The translations under genes and the position numbers were made by a program. Source: Alicyclobacillus suci (GTDB taxonomy: Bacteria; Bacillota; Bacilli; Alicyclobacillales; Alicyclobacillaceae). Taken from it: a DNA stretch of 64,000 bases. The stretch spans positions 1 to 64,000 of the forward strand of contig NZ_JAFMTW010000014.1 in assembly GCF_017329615.1 (NCBI RefSeq). The letters run 5' to 3'. Positions 43,715-52,424 of this stretch are shown here, one piece after another (the first letter of the stretch is position 1; every line of letters begins with the position of its first letter). The notes under the pieces are model-generated. The model ran no database searches and had not been told where the DNA came from. It was given only the letters and a program-made list of their open reading frames with translations.

Positions 43715-44419
43715 ATGCGCTACCGTGGAGCTCGCCACTTGCCTGAGTGGCTAGAACAAGGGGCGGCAGTGTTGCGCGACAACCGCAAAGACGACCTGAC
43801 CGACACCTTTCAGACAATAAATAAACCCATTTGCATTGAAGTTGGCTGCGGCCGAGGCGGTTTTATACGCCAAATGGCAAAACTGTGGCCAGATATGATG
43901 TTCATTGGCATCGACAAAGTCCCCGCAGTCATCGCCAAAGCCGCCGCCACTTCTGTGGAACAGGGCTTGACGAACGTCCTGTTCATCATCGGCGACATCG
44001 AAGATATTGCACCAAAATTGGATAAGCATCGCGTCCAACAAATTTTCCTGAACTTTTCCGATCCGTGGCCAAAAGCCCGCCATGCAAACCGCCGGCTAAC
44101 CGCTCACAAAAAGCTAGACATCTATGCCCACCTGCTGTCCGAGGACGGCGTGCTCGAGCAAAAGACGGACAACCAGGTGTTCTTTGAATGGTCTGTCGAG
44201 TCCATTGCCGATGCAGGTTGGTCGCTGGTGCGCGTCGAGCGAGGGTTTTCGGCAATGGACATAGAGGCTGACGATGCGGGAGCCGGACGGATGGAAGCCA
44301 ACGGTACAGGAACCGTGGGCATGATTTCCAGCCAGTTTGTCCAAACCGAGTACGAGCAAAAATTCCGCGCCCAAGGCATACCGATTCACTACTTGTGCGC
44401 GCGACCGCCAAAAGCGTGA
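43715..44419 (+). CDS. trmB: tRNA (guanine-46-N7)-methyltransferase
   Basis: 234 residues. CIEVGCGRGGFIRQMA is the S-adenosylmethionine site, FIGIDKVPAVIAKA follows, and IFLNFSDPWPKARHANRRLT with LEQKTDNQVFFEWS are the TrmB signature segments. It makes m7G46 in tRNA variable loops. The frame begins earlier (43682), but AAGGAGG precedes the ATG at 43715 and homology starts at MRYRGARHLPEW. About 20 residues near residue 180 (DIEADDAGAGRMEANGTG) form a family-atypical loop. Confidence 0.95.
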   Translation: MRYRGARHLPEWLEQGAAVLRDNRKDDLTDTFQTINKPICIEVGCGRGGFIRQMAKLWPDMMFIGIDKVPAVIAKAAATSVEQGLTNVLFIIGDIEDIAPKLDKHRVQQIFLNFSDPWPKARHANRRLTAHKKLDIYAHLLSEDGVLEQKTDNQVFFEWSVESIADAGWSLVRVERGFSAMDIEADDAGAGRMEANGTGTVGMISSQFVQTEYEQKFRAQGIPIHYLCARPPKA

Positions 44420-44537
44420 TTGCATGCGTCTACAGCGTCGGCGGATGACGGGCACGTGGGGCACATCAAGCGCCTTACGGATGCCTGAGACCCCAAGCGC
44501 CTCGCGGGTGTCCAGAGTGCCGCACGCCACCCCAACC

Positions 44538-44573
44538 AACACAAATAGGGCCGAAATCGGCCCTATTTGTGTT
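44538..44573. terminator. bidirectional terminator between trmB and the aldehyde dehydrogenase
   Basis: A 17-bp perfect stem starting AACACAAATAGGGCCGA. The AT-rich base provides a T-rich exit in both directions. Confidence 0.75.
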
Positions 44574-44677
44574 AACTGTCACACTTTGAGATAACACATC
44601 TGTACCACAGACTACCCGTCAGTCAGCGCGGACAGGCGGCGGACAGTGCACAGACCCCGATTGGATTGGGGGTCGTC

Positions 44678-46126
44678 TCACTCAGAAAATACACCCGTGC
44701 GGAAGGCGACCATTTTAATCTCCATCATATCCTGCATCGCGTAGCGGACGCCTTCGCGGCCAGTACCACTCTGTTTGACACCGCCGTAAGGCATCTGATC
44801 GACACGGAATGTCGGAATTTGATTAATCAGCACCGCGCCCATTTGGAGTTCGCGGGTGGCGTGGAGGGCGTGATCGATATTCTTTGTAAAGACACCGGCA
44901 TTCAAGCCGTACGGCGTGCTGTTCGCGACGCGAATCGCCTCGTCCCAGTCGTCGAACGGAGCGAACAATGCGACAGGCCCAAAAGCTTCCTCCTGGCTGA
45001 ACTCTGCATCTGCAGGAACGTCCGTCAAAACGGTAGGCTCCATCACGCGACCATCAATCTTGCCACCCGTGACAACTTTCGCGCCTTTGTCCACGGCGTG
45101 CTTCAACCACGTCGCCAGTCTATCGACGGCATCCTGATTAATGAGCGCAGAAATATCCGTGTCTTCGTCGAGAGGATTGCCGATTTTTAACGCTTTAGCG
45201 CGTTCGGCCACCATCTGCGTAAACTTGTCGTAGATACTGCGGTGAACCAGGATACGCTGAATCGAGATGCAGACTTGCCCGTTGTAACTAAATGCCCCCG
45301 CGGTCGTTTCGGCGGCAATTTTGCTCAGTTCCGTATCACTAAATCCTTCGTCGATGATGAGTGGCGAATTCGATCCCAATTCCAGCGTGACCTTGCGCAA
45401 CCCGGCCTGCGCACGAATCAATTTGCCGACGCGCGGGCTGCCCGTAAAGGTGACGAATGCGACATTGGGGTGCGTCGTGAGAATCTCGCTAAGTTCCTTA
45501 CCGTCGCCTGGAATAATGTTGAGCACACCATCGGGAAGGCCAGCATCCTTGAAGATCTTGGCCAACACGAGTGCGGATAACGGTGTGTGCTCTGCGGGCT
45601 TTAAGACAATCGTGTTCCCCGCCGCAATTGCAGGACCAACTTTGTGAGCCACGAGGTTCATCGGGAAATTAAATGGCGTAATCGCCGCCACGACGCCCAT
45701 TGGTTCATAAATCGTGTACGCCGTGTGATTTTCGCCGTGCGGCGCTGCGTCGAGTGGAACCGACTCACCACGAATATCCCGCGCGGCCTCAGCTGCAAAC
45801 AAGTAGGTCTGTACCGTCCGTTCGACCTCGCCGCGGGCGGCTTTCAACGGCTTCCCCGACTCGCGTGCGATGGTTTCTGCCAACTCCCCAATTCTATCAG
45901 AAATCAGTTGCGCCGCAGATCGCAGAATGTGTGCGCGCTGCCAAGCTGGCACCTTGCGAAACGATTCAAATGCTCGCCGCGCCGACTCAATTGCGACGCG
46001 GGCGTCATCGACTGATGCATAGCCGATTTGTGCAATCACTTCGCCCGTGTGTGGATTCTCCAGCGGCACGTGACGCTTCGCATCGACCCACTCTCCGTCT
46101 ATCCACAACTGCGATATTCCAACCAT
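44678..46126 (-). CDS. NAD(P)-dependent aldehyde dehydrogenase
   Basis: 482 residues. VVAAITPFNFPMNLVAHKVGPA is the cofactor motif, TLELGSNSPLIIDE has the general base Glu (with GSNSP in place of the usual GGKSP), FSYNGQVCISIQR the nucleophile Cys, and MPYGGVKQSGTGREGVRYAM the C-terminal signature. The pattern resembles lactaldehyde or phosphonoacetaldehyde-type dehydrogenases; substrate not resolved. GGAGGG precedes the ATG by 7 nt. A Gfo/Idh/MocA gene lies about 110 nt upstream in the same direction. Confidence 0.9.
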   Translation of the reverse strand: MVGISQLWIDGEWVDAKRHVPLENPHTGEVIAQIGYASVDDARVAIESARRAFESFRKVPAWQRAHILRSAAQLISDRIGELAETIARESGKPLKAARGEVERTVQTYLFAAEAARDIRGESVPLDAAPHGENHTAYTIYEPMGVVAAITPFNFPMNLVAHKVGPAIAAGNTIVLKPAEHTPLSALVLAKIFKDAGLPDGVLNIIPGDGKELSEILTTHPNVAFVTFTGSPRVGKLIRAQAGLRKVTLELGSNSPLIIDEGFSDTELSKIAAETTAGAFSYNGQVCISIQRILVHRSIYDKFTQMVAERAKALKIGNPLDEDTDISALINQDAVDRLATWLKHAVDKGAKVVTGGKIDGRVMEPTVLTDVPADAEFSQEEAFGPVALFAPFDDWDEAIRVANSTPYGLNAGVFTKNIDHALHATRELQMGAVLINQIPTFRVDQMPYGGVKQSGTGREGVRYAMQDMMEIKMVAFRTGVFSE

Positions 46127-46240
46127 ATCTCATCCCTCCAGATTTAGCTTTTCCTTCATGGAAATCGAGATTCATTCACAAGGAAATCGAGATGCGTGAC
46201 ACAAGACCGTCGTCCACAACGACATTTCACCTTAACACAG

Positions 46241-47350
46241 TCACGCAATAACCACGTGTTCACCTGCACGCTGCCCCGAAGCAAGAACCGCTTCGACGAC
46301 AGCCTGTGCCGCCACCGCCTCGTCGAAGGTTGGAACGGGAATGTCCAATTCGATTCCTGCCATCCGCTGGGTAAAGGTGGCGAGACTCGTCGCGTGTAGA
46401 TTGAGATGCGCATTGGCTGCAAATTTTGCACCCAATGGTTGAACAACGAGCGAGTGCTTGGGTGGGACGAACGTCACATCGTCGCGATAGGTATGTACTT
46501 CGACGCCACAATACGCGTCAAGTGGAATGTATACGACACCTTTTTCGCAGACAATTTCAATAAAATCCCGTTCCCGTCCATAGTGTACCCGCGAAACCTC
46601 AACAGTGCCAACCGCACCACCCTGCATCCACAATGTCGCCGATGCCCAGTCGTCGACGTCGACGACCTGCTCGCCGGACACCCCCTGACGGCGTTTGACG
46701 AACGTCTCGGTAGTCGCCGAAACGCGCGCAACCTGCCCGAGCAGCATATGTATCGTGTCAAACAGGTGGATTCCTAAATCGATGGTGGCACCGCCACCCG
46801 AAGCGCTGTTCTCGAGACGCCAAGACATAGCGCGCTCGGGGTTTAAATAACCGCCGTGCATGAGCTCCGCTCGAAAGGTCAGGGGGCGGCCGAGAGCGCC
46901 GGACGAAATCCAATCTCGCGCCTCGATGACGGCTGGATGAAAGCGATAAATGAGTGCAACCTGATTGGTAAGACCCGCGCTGTTGACGAGCGCCGCGAGC
47001 CGTTTTGTCTCCGCAAGCGTATGGCTCACTGGCTTCTCACAATAAATGCCCCACTGAGCCTTGACAGCTTGTTCAATCGCTGCGGTATGGGCAATATTCG
47101 GGGAGGCGATATCGATAGCGTCGATATCCCTGTCCGCAAGCGCCGACAAATCATCTGTAACGCACGCAAACGTCTTTTTCGCCAGGTGCGCACTCACGCT
47201 GTCAATGCGGCGCACAACGGCCGTATCCCACACGGCCGCTGGTGCTGGAACTGCCGCGGCGACGTTTAACTGGCTCGCCAACACGTGAACGCGCCCGATG
47301 TATCCATAACCGTGTAACGCAAAGCGAACCGCATTCTCATTTCGCATCAT
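46241..47350 (-). CDS. Gfo/Idh/MocA family oxidoreductase
   Basis: 369 residues. An N-terminal Rossmann fold (RFALHGYGYIGRVHVLA) is followed by IDIASPNIAHTAAIEQA, the catalytic GIYCEKPVSHTLAETK, and GGGATIDLGIHLFDTIHMLLG with the conserved Asp and His. It uses NAD(P) to oxidise or reduce a sugar, inositol or related polyol. Start is the first of two adjacent ATG codons behind GGGGGG. Neighbouring aldehyde dehydrogenase and HAD phosphatase suggest carbohydrate use, but no pathway is clear. Confidence 0.88.
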   Translation of the reverse strand: MMRNENAVRFALHGYGYIGRVHVLASQLNVAAAVPAPAAVWDTAVVRRIDSVSAHLAKKTFACVTDDLSALADRDIDAIDIASPNIAHTAAIEQAVKAQWGIYCEKPVSHTLAETKRLAALVNSAGLTNQVALIYRFHPAVIEARDWISSGALGRPLTFRAELMHGGYLNPERAMSWRLENSASGGGATIDLGIHLFDTIHMLLGQVARVSATTETFVKRRQGVSGEQVVDVDDWASATLWMQGGAVGTVEVSRVHYGRERDFIEIVCEKGVVYIPLDAYCGVEVHTYRDDVTFVPPKHSLVVQPLGAKFAANAHLNLHATSLATFTQRMAGIELDIPVPTFDEAVAAQAVVEAVLASGQRAGEHVVIA

Positions 47351-47379
47351 GCCTGCCCCCCGTTTCCAGTGCCCACCTC

Positions 47380-48177
47380 TTAGGACACCTGCTCATCGAC
47401 GAAAAACGCTTCAAGCCACCGCGCGACGCCGTCCTCGTAGGACGCATGCGTGCGCGTGTCCGCATAGGCAAACAAATCCGGATTCGCGTCGGCGACGGCC
47501 ACGCCAATCCCTGCCTGAGTTAACATCGACGCGTCGTTCATCTCGTTGCCAAAGGCGATGATATGCCCGCGGTCAATCCCAATCCCATCCGCCAACAGTG
47601 CAATCGCCTGTCCTTTTGAGATCCCTTTCGCGTTGATATCGACAGTCCGGTCGTCTGTACGCGTAAACTCGACTTCTTCGTCTGAAAACGCAGCGGTCAA
47701 TCTCGCAAGTACCTGTTCCATCACACCGTCCTGCATGAGCACCGTCAGTTTATAGACTGCTTCGTCCCCAATCTCGTCCACCACGCGCGCCGGCCACGCA
47801 AAACGCGTGCGGATGGTTTCGTCCCCCGACCGCAACAACAAACGCTCGTCATCTGTCGTCACCGTCACCACCGTGGGCAACCCGACAAGTGCCTGCTCAA
47901 GCCTTTTGGCAATCGACGCGTCAATCCGTTGATGCCTAAGTATTTGCCCATCCTGCCGCCCAATCCACGCGCCATTGGATGCCACCACATAGCACGGCAC
48001 ACCAAGAAACTGGGCCACGTGCTCCATATGGTCCCAGTGCCGGCCACTGGCCAAGACAATCACGTGTCCCGCCTCGTGAATCCGTGCAAACGCCGCACGC
48101 GCTCGCGCGCTCGGATACCCATTTGCATGCAACAACGTCCCATCCAGGTCCGTGCTAATCAGCCATCTCGTTGCCAT
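47380..48177 (-). CDS. HAD-superfamily phosphatase, Cof type
   Basis: 265 residues. Motif I STDLDGTLL, motif II VLASGRHW, the Lys in ISKGQAIALLADGIGI and motif IV AFGNEMNDASML are all present, with a C2-type cap between, so it should be an active sugar or nucleotide phosphatase. The frame extends to 48198, but that extension contains the ribosome site AGGAGG, so ATG 48177 is the start. It begins 4 nt after the gluQRS stop and is cotranscribed with it. Confidence 0.9.
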   Translation of the reverse strand: MATRWLISTDLDGTLLHANGYPSARARAAFARIHEAGHVIVLASGRHWDHMEHVAQFLGVPCYVVASNGAWIGRQDGQILRHQRIDASIAKRLEQALVGLPTVVTVTTDDERLLLRSGDETIRTRFAWPARVVDEIGDEAVYKLTVLMQDGVMEQVLARLTAAFSDEEVEFTRTDDRTVDINAKGISKGQAIALLADGIGIDRGHIIAFGNEMNDASMLTQAGIGVAVADANPDLFAYADTRTHASYEDGVARWLEAFFVDEQVS

Positions 48178-48181
48178 GTTG

Positions 48182-49201
48182 TCATCCTGCCTCCTCATTT
48201 ACGCCCACATCATTTACGCCCACATCATTTACGCCCACATCTCGCAAGTGAAGAACCCGTGCAGATGTCGGATCTAATCGAACAGGGTGTTTAGGTACTT
48301 TCGCTATCTCAAACCGGTCCGTCAAATTATCTAGAGAAATCGGCTGACATGTATCGCAAAAACCAGCCAAATAACCAATCACGCCTAAAATCTCCTCAGC
48401 CGCTACACCAGCCTCGCGCATCGCCCGCAGCGTAATGGAGCGATTTCGCTTCGCCAACCGCTGACCCATGACATCCAAGACAATCGGCACATGTGCGAAC
48501 GTGGGTATCGGCTTGCCGAGGGCATTGTACAACGCAATCTGACGTGGTGTGGAAGACAATAAATCCATCCCGCGCAACACGTCCGTCACACCCATCTCAG
48601 CGTCGTCAACCACCACCGCGAGCTGGTAAGCAAACACACCGTCAGCGCGGCGAACGATAAAATCTCCGCCCGTCGCCATATCCACTCGCTGAATGCCAGC
48701 AACCGCATCAACAAAGGAGGTTTCCCCGTCCGGCACGCGAAATCGTAGCGCCGGATGCTTGTGTACCGCCAATTCGGCCTGTTGTGCTGGCGTCAAATCG
48801 CGGCAAGTCCCCGGATATCGCGGCTCATCCGCAAACAATCCGTGTGGTGCAGACGCGACCTGCGCCAATTGCGCGCGGCTACAAAAACACGGATACAGCC
48901 GCCCAAGCGCCTCTAAATGCAACAGTGCTTTTTCATACAGCGAAAGCCGTTCTTGCTGACAATACGGCCCATAGGGCCCATCGACGTCGGGCCCCTCATC
49001 CCAATCCAAACCAAGCCAGCGCAAATCTGCTAAGGCTTGTTGCACATATTCCCGTTTCGATCTCGCCCCATCGATGTCCTCAACCCGCAACACGAACGCG
49101 CCATAGGCAGATCTCATCTGTAACCAAGACAATACCGCTGTAAACGCGTTTCCTATGTGCAACTCGCCCGTCGGGCTAGGTGCAAACCGGCCCCGTCGCA
49201 C
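48182..49201 (-). CDS. gluQRS: glutamyl-queuosine tRNA(Asp) synthetase
   Basis: 339 residues, longer than the usual 290-310. GRFAPSPTGELHIGN contains the HIGH motif, LAKRNRS replaces KMSKS as in GluQRS, and the zinc site CFC plus YPGTC is intact. There is no anticodon-binding domain, so the enzyme glutamylates the queuosine of tRNA-Asp rather than charging tRNA-Glu. The C-terminus ends in three repeats of DVGVN encoded by a 15-bp tandem repeat. It is upstream of the HAD gene. Confidence 0.92.
   Translation of the reverse strand: MRRGRFAPSPTGELHIGNAFTAVLSWLQMRSAYGAFVLRVEDIDGARSKREYVQQALADLRWLGLDWDEGPDVDGPYGPYCQQERLSLYEKALLHLEALGRLYPCFCSRAQLAQVASAPHGLFADEPRYPGTCRDLTPAQQAELAVHKHPALRFRVPDGETSFVDAVAGIQRVDMATGGDFIVRRADGVFAYQLAVVVDDAEMGVTDVLRGMDLLSSTPRQIALYNALGKPIPTFAHVPIVLDVMGQRLAKRNRSITLRAMREAGVAAEEILGVIGYLAGFCDTCQPISLDNLTDRFEIAKVPKHPVRLDPTSARVLHLRDVGVNDVGVNDVGVNEEAG
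48196..48240. repeat. gluQRS: 15-bp tandem repeat, three copies, in the 3' end of gluQRS
   Basis: Unit CATTTACGCCCACAT repeated three times without mismatch; in frame it adds DVGVN units to the protein tail. Copy number changes would not shift the frame. Confidence 0.9.
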
Positions 49202-49357
49202 GTCTGAAGCCCCCTTACACCTTCACGTTCTCCTTTTTTCAGGGTAACGCAAAGCGCGTGAGAATGCGAGATGGCGGACGTGCCGGAACGTTTGGTGTTG
49301 CCGGAGGATTACGGTACACTAATCTCGAGATGAATCGTAGAAAGGGGACATCTGGCT

Positions 49358-50335
49358 GTGAAATATAACTACTTAGGTCGCAGTGGTCTCAAAGTCTCGG
49401 CACTTGGCCTTGGCACCAACTCGTTCGGCGGCCGTGCGGACGAAGCGACGTCCATCCGCATTCTCAACGAAGCGATTGAACACGGTATCAACTTCATCGA
49501 CACCGCCAACATCTATACCAACACGGCTTCCGAGACCATCATCGGCAAGGCGCTCGCTGGCGGCAAGCGCAAAGATGTCGTCCTCGCCACGAAAGTCGGC
49601 ATGCCCCGTGGGGAAGCGCCGAACGCGGGCGGGTCGTCACGGAGAGAGATTATGGAACAAATCGACGAGAGCCTTCGACGCCTGCAAACTGATTATATAG
49701 ATCTCTACCAGATACATACCCTCGATGCGAAAACGCCGCTCGACGAGACGCTGCGCGCCTTAGATGATCTCGTTCGCGCTGGCAAAGTTCGCTACATTGG
49801 CGCTTCCAACTACCAAGCTTGGGAGTTGATGAAGGCGCTCAGCATCAGCGAACGCGAACACCTCAGCCGCTACGTGGCGATTCAGCCGTGCTATTCGCTA
49901 GCAGATAGAACCGTAGAAGTGGAGTTAGAACCACTCTGCCTTTCGGAAGGTATCGGCATTATCCCGTATTTCCCGCTCGCTGGTGGCATTCTGACTGGCA
50001 AATACGCTGGTGGCCAGACACCTAGCGGATCGAGAATAGAAAAAGAACCTCACTTCAAACAGCGCCTCGACGAACAGCGAATTGCACTCGGCGACGCGGT
50101 TCAGTCCCTGGCGCAAGAACTGGGGACGACCGCCGGGGCCTTATCTATCGCTTGGCTGATGCATCGCCCGTCTGTCTCGACCGTCATCGTCGGCGCTTCG
50201 CGTCCGGAGCAAGTCGCTGACAACGCAGTGAGCACACAAATTGAACTATCTGCCGAGACACTGCAGCGCCTGGACGAGTTGAGCGAACCATTCAAATACA
50301 CGCGCCCATTCGCTGTATTCCGCCCCTTAGCTTAA
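49358..50335 (+). CDS. aldo/keto reductase
   Basis: 325 residues of the AKR TIM barrel. Catalytic Asp and Tyr are in NFIDTANIY, Lys in VVLATKVG, and His in LYQIHTLDA. IVGASRPEQVADN is the NADPH-binding end. The N-terminus MKYNYLGRSGLKVSALGLGTNSFGG is typical of the YajO/YhdN-type reductases acting on small carbonyls. GTG start with AAAGGGG upstream. Monocistronic, followed by a hairpin. Confidence 0.92.
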   Translation: MKYNYLGRSGLKVSALGLGTNSFGGRADEATSIRILNEAIEHGINFIDTANIYTNTASETIIGKALAGGKRKDVVLATKVGMPRGEAPNAGGSSRREIMEQIDESLRRLQTDYIDLYQIHTLDAKTPLDETLRALDDLVRAGKVRYIGASNYQAWELMKALSISEREHLSRYVAIQPCYSLADRTVEVELEPLCLSEGIGIIPYFPLAGGILTGKYAGGQTPSGSRIEKEPHFKQRLDEQRIALGDAVQSLAQELGTTAGALSIAWLMHRPSVSTVIVGASRPEQVADNAVSTQIELSAETLQRLDELSEPFKYTRPFAVFRPLA

Positions 50336-50366
50336 CGCACCAGAACATCAACCGAAGCACATGTCG

Positions 50367-50403
50367 ATTACGCCCCGACGCTATCTTGCCGTCGGGGCGT
50401 AAT
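50367..50403 (+). terminator. hairpin after the aldo/keto reductase
   Basis: ATTACGCCCCGAC / GTCGGGGCGTAAT, a perfect 13-bp stem with an 11-nt loop, 31 nt past the stop. Only a weak T-rich tail follows. Confidence 0.6.
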
Positions 50404-50515
50404 GGTTATCTCCCCATTGCAAAGGGTCGAAAAGCAAACCAATCCAGCGCAATAGACCCAGCGCAACAAACGAAATTCCCAAACCCATACGTGATAAATT
50501 AGCGCGCACTAACTA

Positions 50516-50544
50516 TTGCACTTCGAAAGCCCTAACGTTAGAAT
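50516..50544 (+). promoter_or_regulatory. candidate promoter and palindromic operator of the FTR1 gene
   Basis: TTGCAC, 17 nt, TAGAAT. The perfect palindrome CTAACGTTAG (50532-50541) overlaps the -10 box. An iron-responsive repressor could bind here, but the sequence is not a classic Fur box. Confidence 0.4.
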
Positions 50545-50623
50545 AGGCGATGCAAACATGACCTGATTAGTCAGGATTCATACAAACGGAATCATTCTAT
50601 TATCCAACCTAGGGGGAACCACC

Positions 50624-51642
50624 ATGGTACATACCGTCCAAAAAACCCTCGGCATACGCAGGCTGCTGGTCTTGGCTGCAGCGGTGATTGTCGTCGGTGT
50701 CCTGGTCTGGCAAGGTGTCACAGCGAATGGCAATCCAGACCCAACGAACAAGCACCTCAGTCATGGCGCGGCCATTGTCGACACAGGCATCCTCGTATTC
50801 CGAGAGGGCCTGGAAACGATTCTCGTCCTGTCCGCCATCACGGCGAGTCTCATCCGCACGCGACAGGTCTACTGGCGGCCCATTTCAAGCGGTGCCGGTC
50901 TCGCATTTGCCGCGACTATCGTCACTTGGTTTGTCGTCGTCGGCATTATCTCATTAGTCGGCCAAACCACCCCAGAGTTGGACATTCAGGCTGGCACTGG
51001 ACTGCTCGCGATTATTGTGCTGCTGATTGTCATGAACTGGTTTTTCCATAGAATTTATTGGACCGGTTGGATCTCGATGCACAACCGCAAAAAGAAAGAG
51101 ATTATCACGACGCTGGAGTCTTCCTCGGAAGCTGGGTCCGACGCGTCCGCGCTGGAAACCGCGAAGTCGGTCGCCTATAAAGGACTGCTCGTCCTTGGCT
51201 TTACTTCCGTCTATCGTGAAGGCTTTGAAGTGGATTTATTCCTTCAGAGCACACGGATGCAACTCGGGTCTGGCGTAGTCGTCATCGGCGCAGCGATTGG
51301 CCTGTTCTTGTCGCTCATCGTCGCTGTGCTCACATTCCTCGCGCACCGCAAGTTGCCATACAAAAAATGTTGGTTCTCACGGGTGTCATGCTGGGCGTCG
51401 TTCTGCTCGTCATGGTGGGCGAACAAATCCAAGAGATGCAACTGGCTGGTTGGATGGGCACCACCACCATTCCAGTACACATTCCCGATTGGGTGGGGCT
51501 CTGGTTCTGCGTATTCAATAATGTCCAGGGCATTATCGCGCAGATTATCGCCGCACTGTTTGTCATCGGTTCCTACTTTGGCGCACAGTACGCTCGCGTT
51601 TGGAAACCTCGTCGACAACATGCCAAAAACGCCGCGGCGTAA
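50624..51642 (+). pseudogene. FTR1-family iron permease, frameshifted
   Basis: The first frame gives about 248 residues with a signal-like N-terminus, the FTR1 motif FREGLETILVLSAI and the second motif YREGFEVDLFLQS, then loses similarity after HRKLPYKK. The matching C-terminus (MLVLTGVMLGVVLLVMVGEQIQEM to the end at 51642) is in the next frame, beginning at 51367. The break is at an A6 run (51362-51367): seven A would restore one protein of about 339 residues. FTR1/EfeU permeases carry oxidised iron across the membrane. Sequencing error, real mutation or slippage cannot be separated here. GGGGG precedes the ATG. Confidence 0.8.
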
Positions 51643-51655
51643 GTCGCGTATTCGG

Positions 51656-51691
51656 AAAAAGCGGAGGAGGCCAATAGCCCCTCCGCTTTTT
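51656..51691. terminator. bidirectional terminator between FTR1 and the WCGD protein gene
   Basis: AAAAAGCGGAGG / CCTCCGCTTTTT stem; the T-run serves the rightward gene and its complement the leftward gene. Confidence 0.85.
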
Positions 51692-51704
51692 GTGTCCCCA
51701 TGTA

Positions 51705-52268
51705 CTACAAAGCTTTCAGAATGTCCGCGATTTCCTCGACAATTAACTTCTGATACGCCGTATCCGTGCCATAGCGCCGCATAATTTCTTGGCGCGTCAC
51801 CTGCAACTTCTCTTGGTAATCTGGTGCATCCCGGTTCGGATTTTCCGCCTTGAACGCAACCATCGGCTCCTGTACATAGGTTGGGCGTGGTCCCCAGCGC
51901 CCGACGACATCACCGCGTGCATCGACAAACAAGACAACGGGTATTGAACGTCCACCCATGGTCAGAAACTGATCTATTGTTTCCAAATGCTCTTCCATAA
52001 TCAGCACTTCCGTTGGGATATGGGCTGTTTCCATCAAGCGAAATACGACAGGCACATTGCGGACGACATCGCCGCACCAGTCTGCAGCAATCACCACGCA
52101 CCGCAAGCCATTGTTATTGTAGTTTTCAAAAAATGAACGCAACGTTTCATCCGGCCAAGCAAATTTTCGGTACCAATCCCGGAATTGCTCCTGGTTCTTG
52201 GTCATCCCCGCCACAAACGCCTTCGGAGAGATGCCCTGCCCTGTCTTCTCAGCGAGATTTATCGCCAT
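51705..52268 (-). CDS. thioredoxin-fold protein with single-Cys WCGD site
   Basis: 187 residues. VVIAADWCGDVVRNVPVVFRL holds one Cys where thioredoxins have CxxC, and GRSIPVVLFVDARGDVVGRWG supplies the cis-Pro segment. It resembles the Thioredoxin_9-type family of WCGD proteins in Bacilli, for which no function is established. A monothiol mechanism or a bacillithiol partner is possible. GAGGTGAGG lies 6-8 nt before the ATG. Confidence 0.82.
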   Translation of the reverse strand: MAINLAEKTGQGISPKAFVAGMTKNQEQFRDWYRKFAWPDETLRSFFENYNNNGLRCVVIAADWCGDVVRNVPVVFRLMETAHIPTEVLIMEEHLETIDQFLTMGGRSIPVVLFVDARGDVVGRWGPRPTYVQEPMVAFKAENPNRDAPDYQEKLQVTRQEIMRRYGTDTAYQKLIVEEIADILKAL

Positions 52269-52424
52269 TTTTCCTCACCTCTTACTTTATTGTACCAGTG
52301 TGCACACCGCATTCAACAAACGTTTCATCCGCCTGCTGCACGATGCATGAGCCGTCAAAACGAGGAAAACCTAATGAGCAGTTATGCGACAAACCAACAA
52401 CTGGTTGAGATAGGAGGCCATAAC

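Noticed and set aside
51355-51372. Programmed -1 ribosomal frameshift in the FTR1 gene
   Set aside because: The base before A6 is C, so the X-XXY-YYZ rule is not met, and no stimulatory structure is obvious; mutation or error is simpler.
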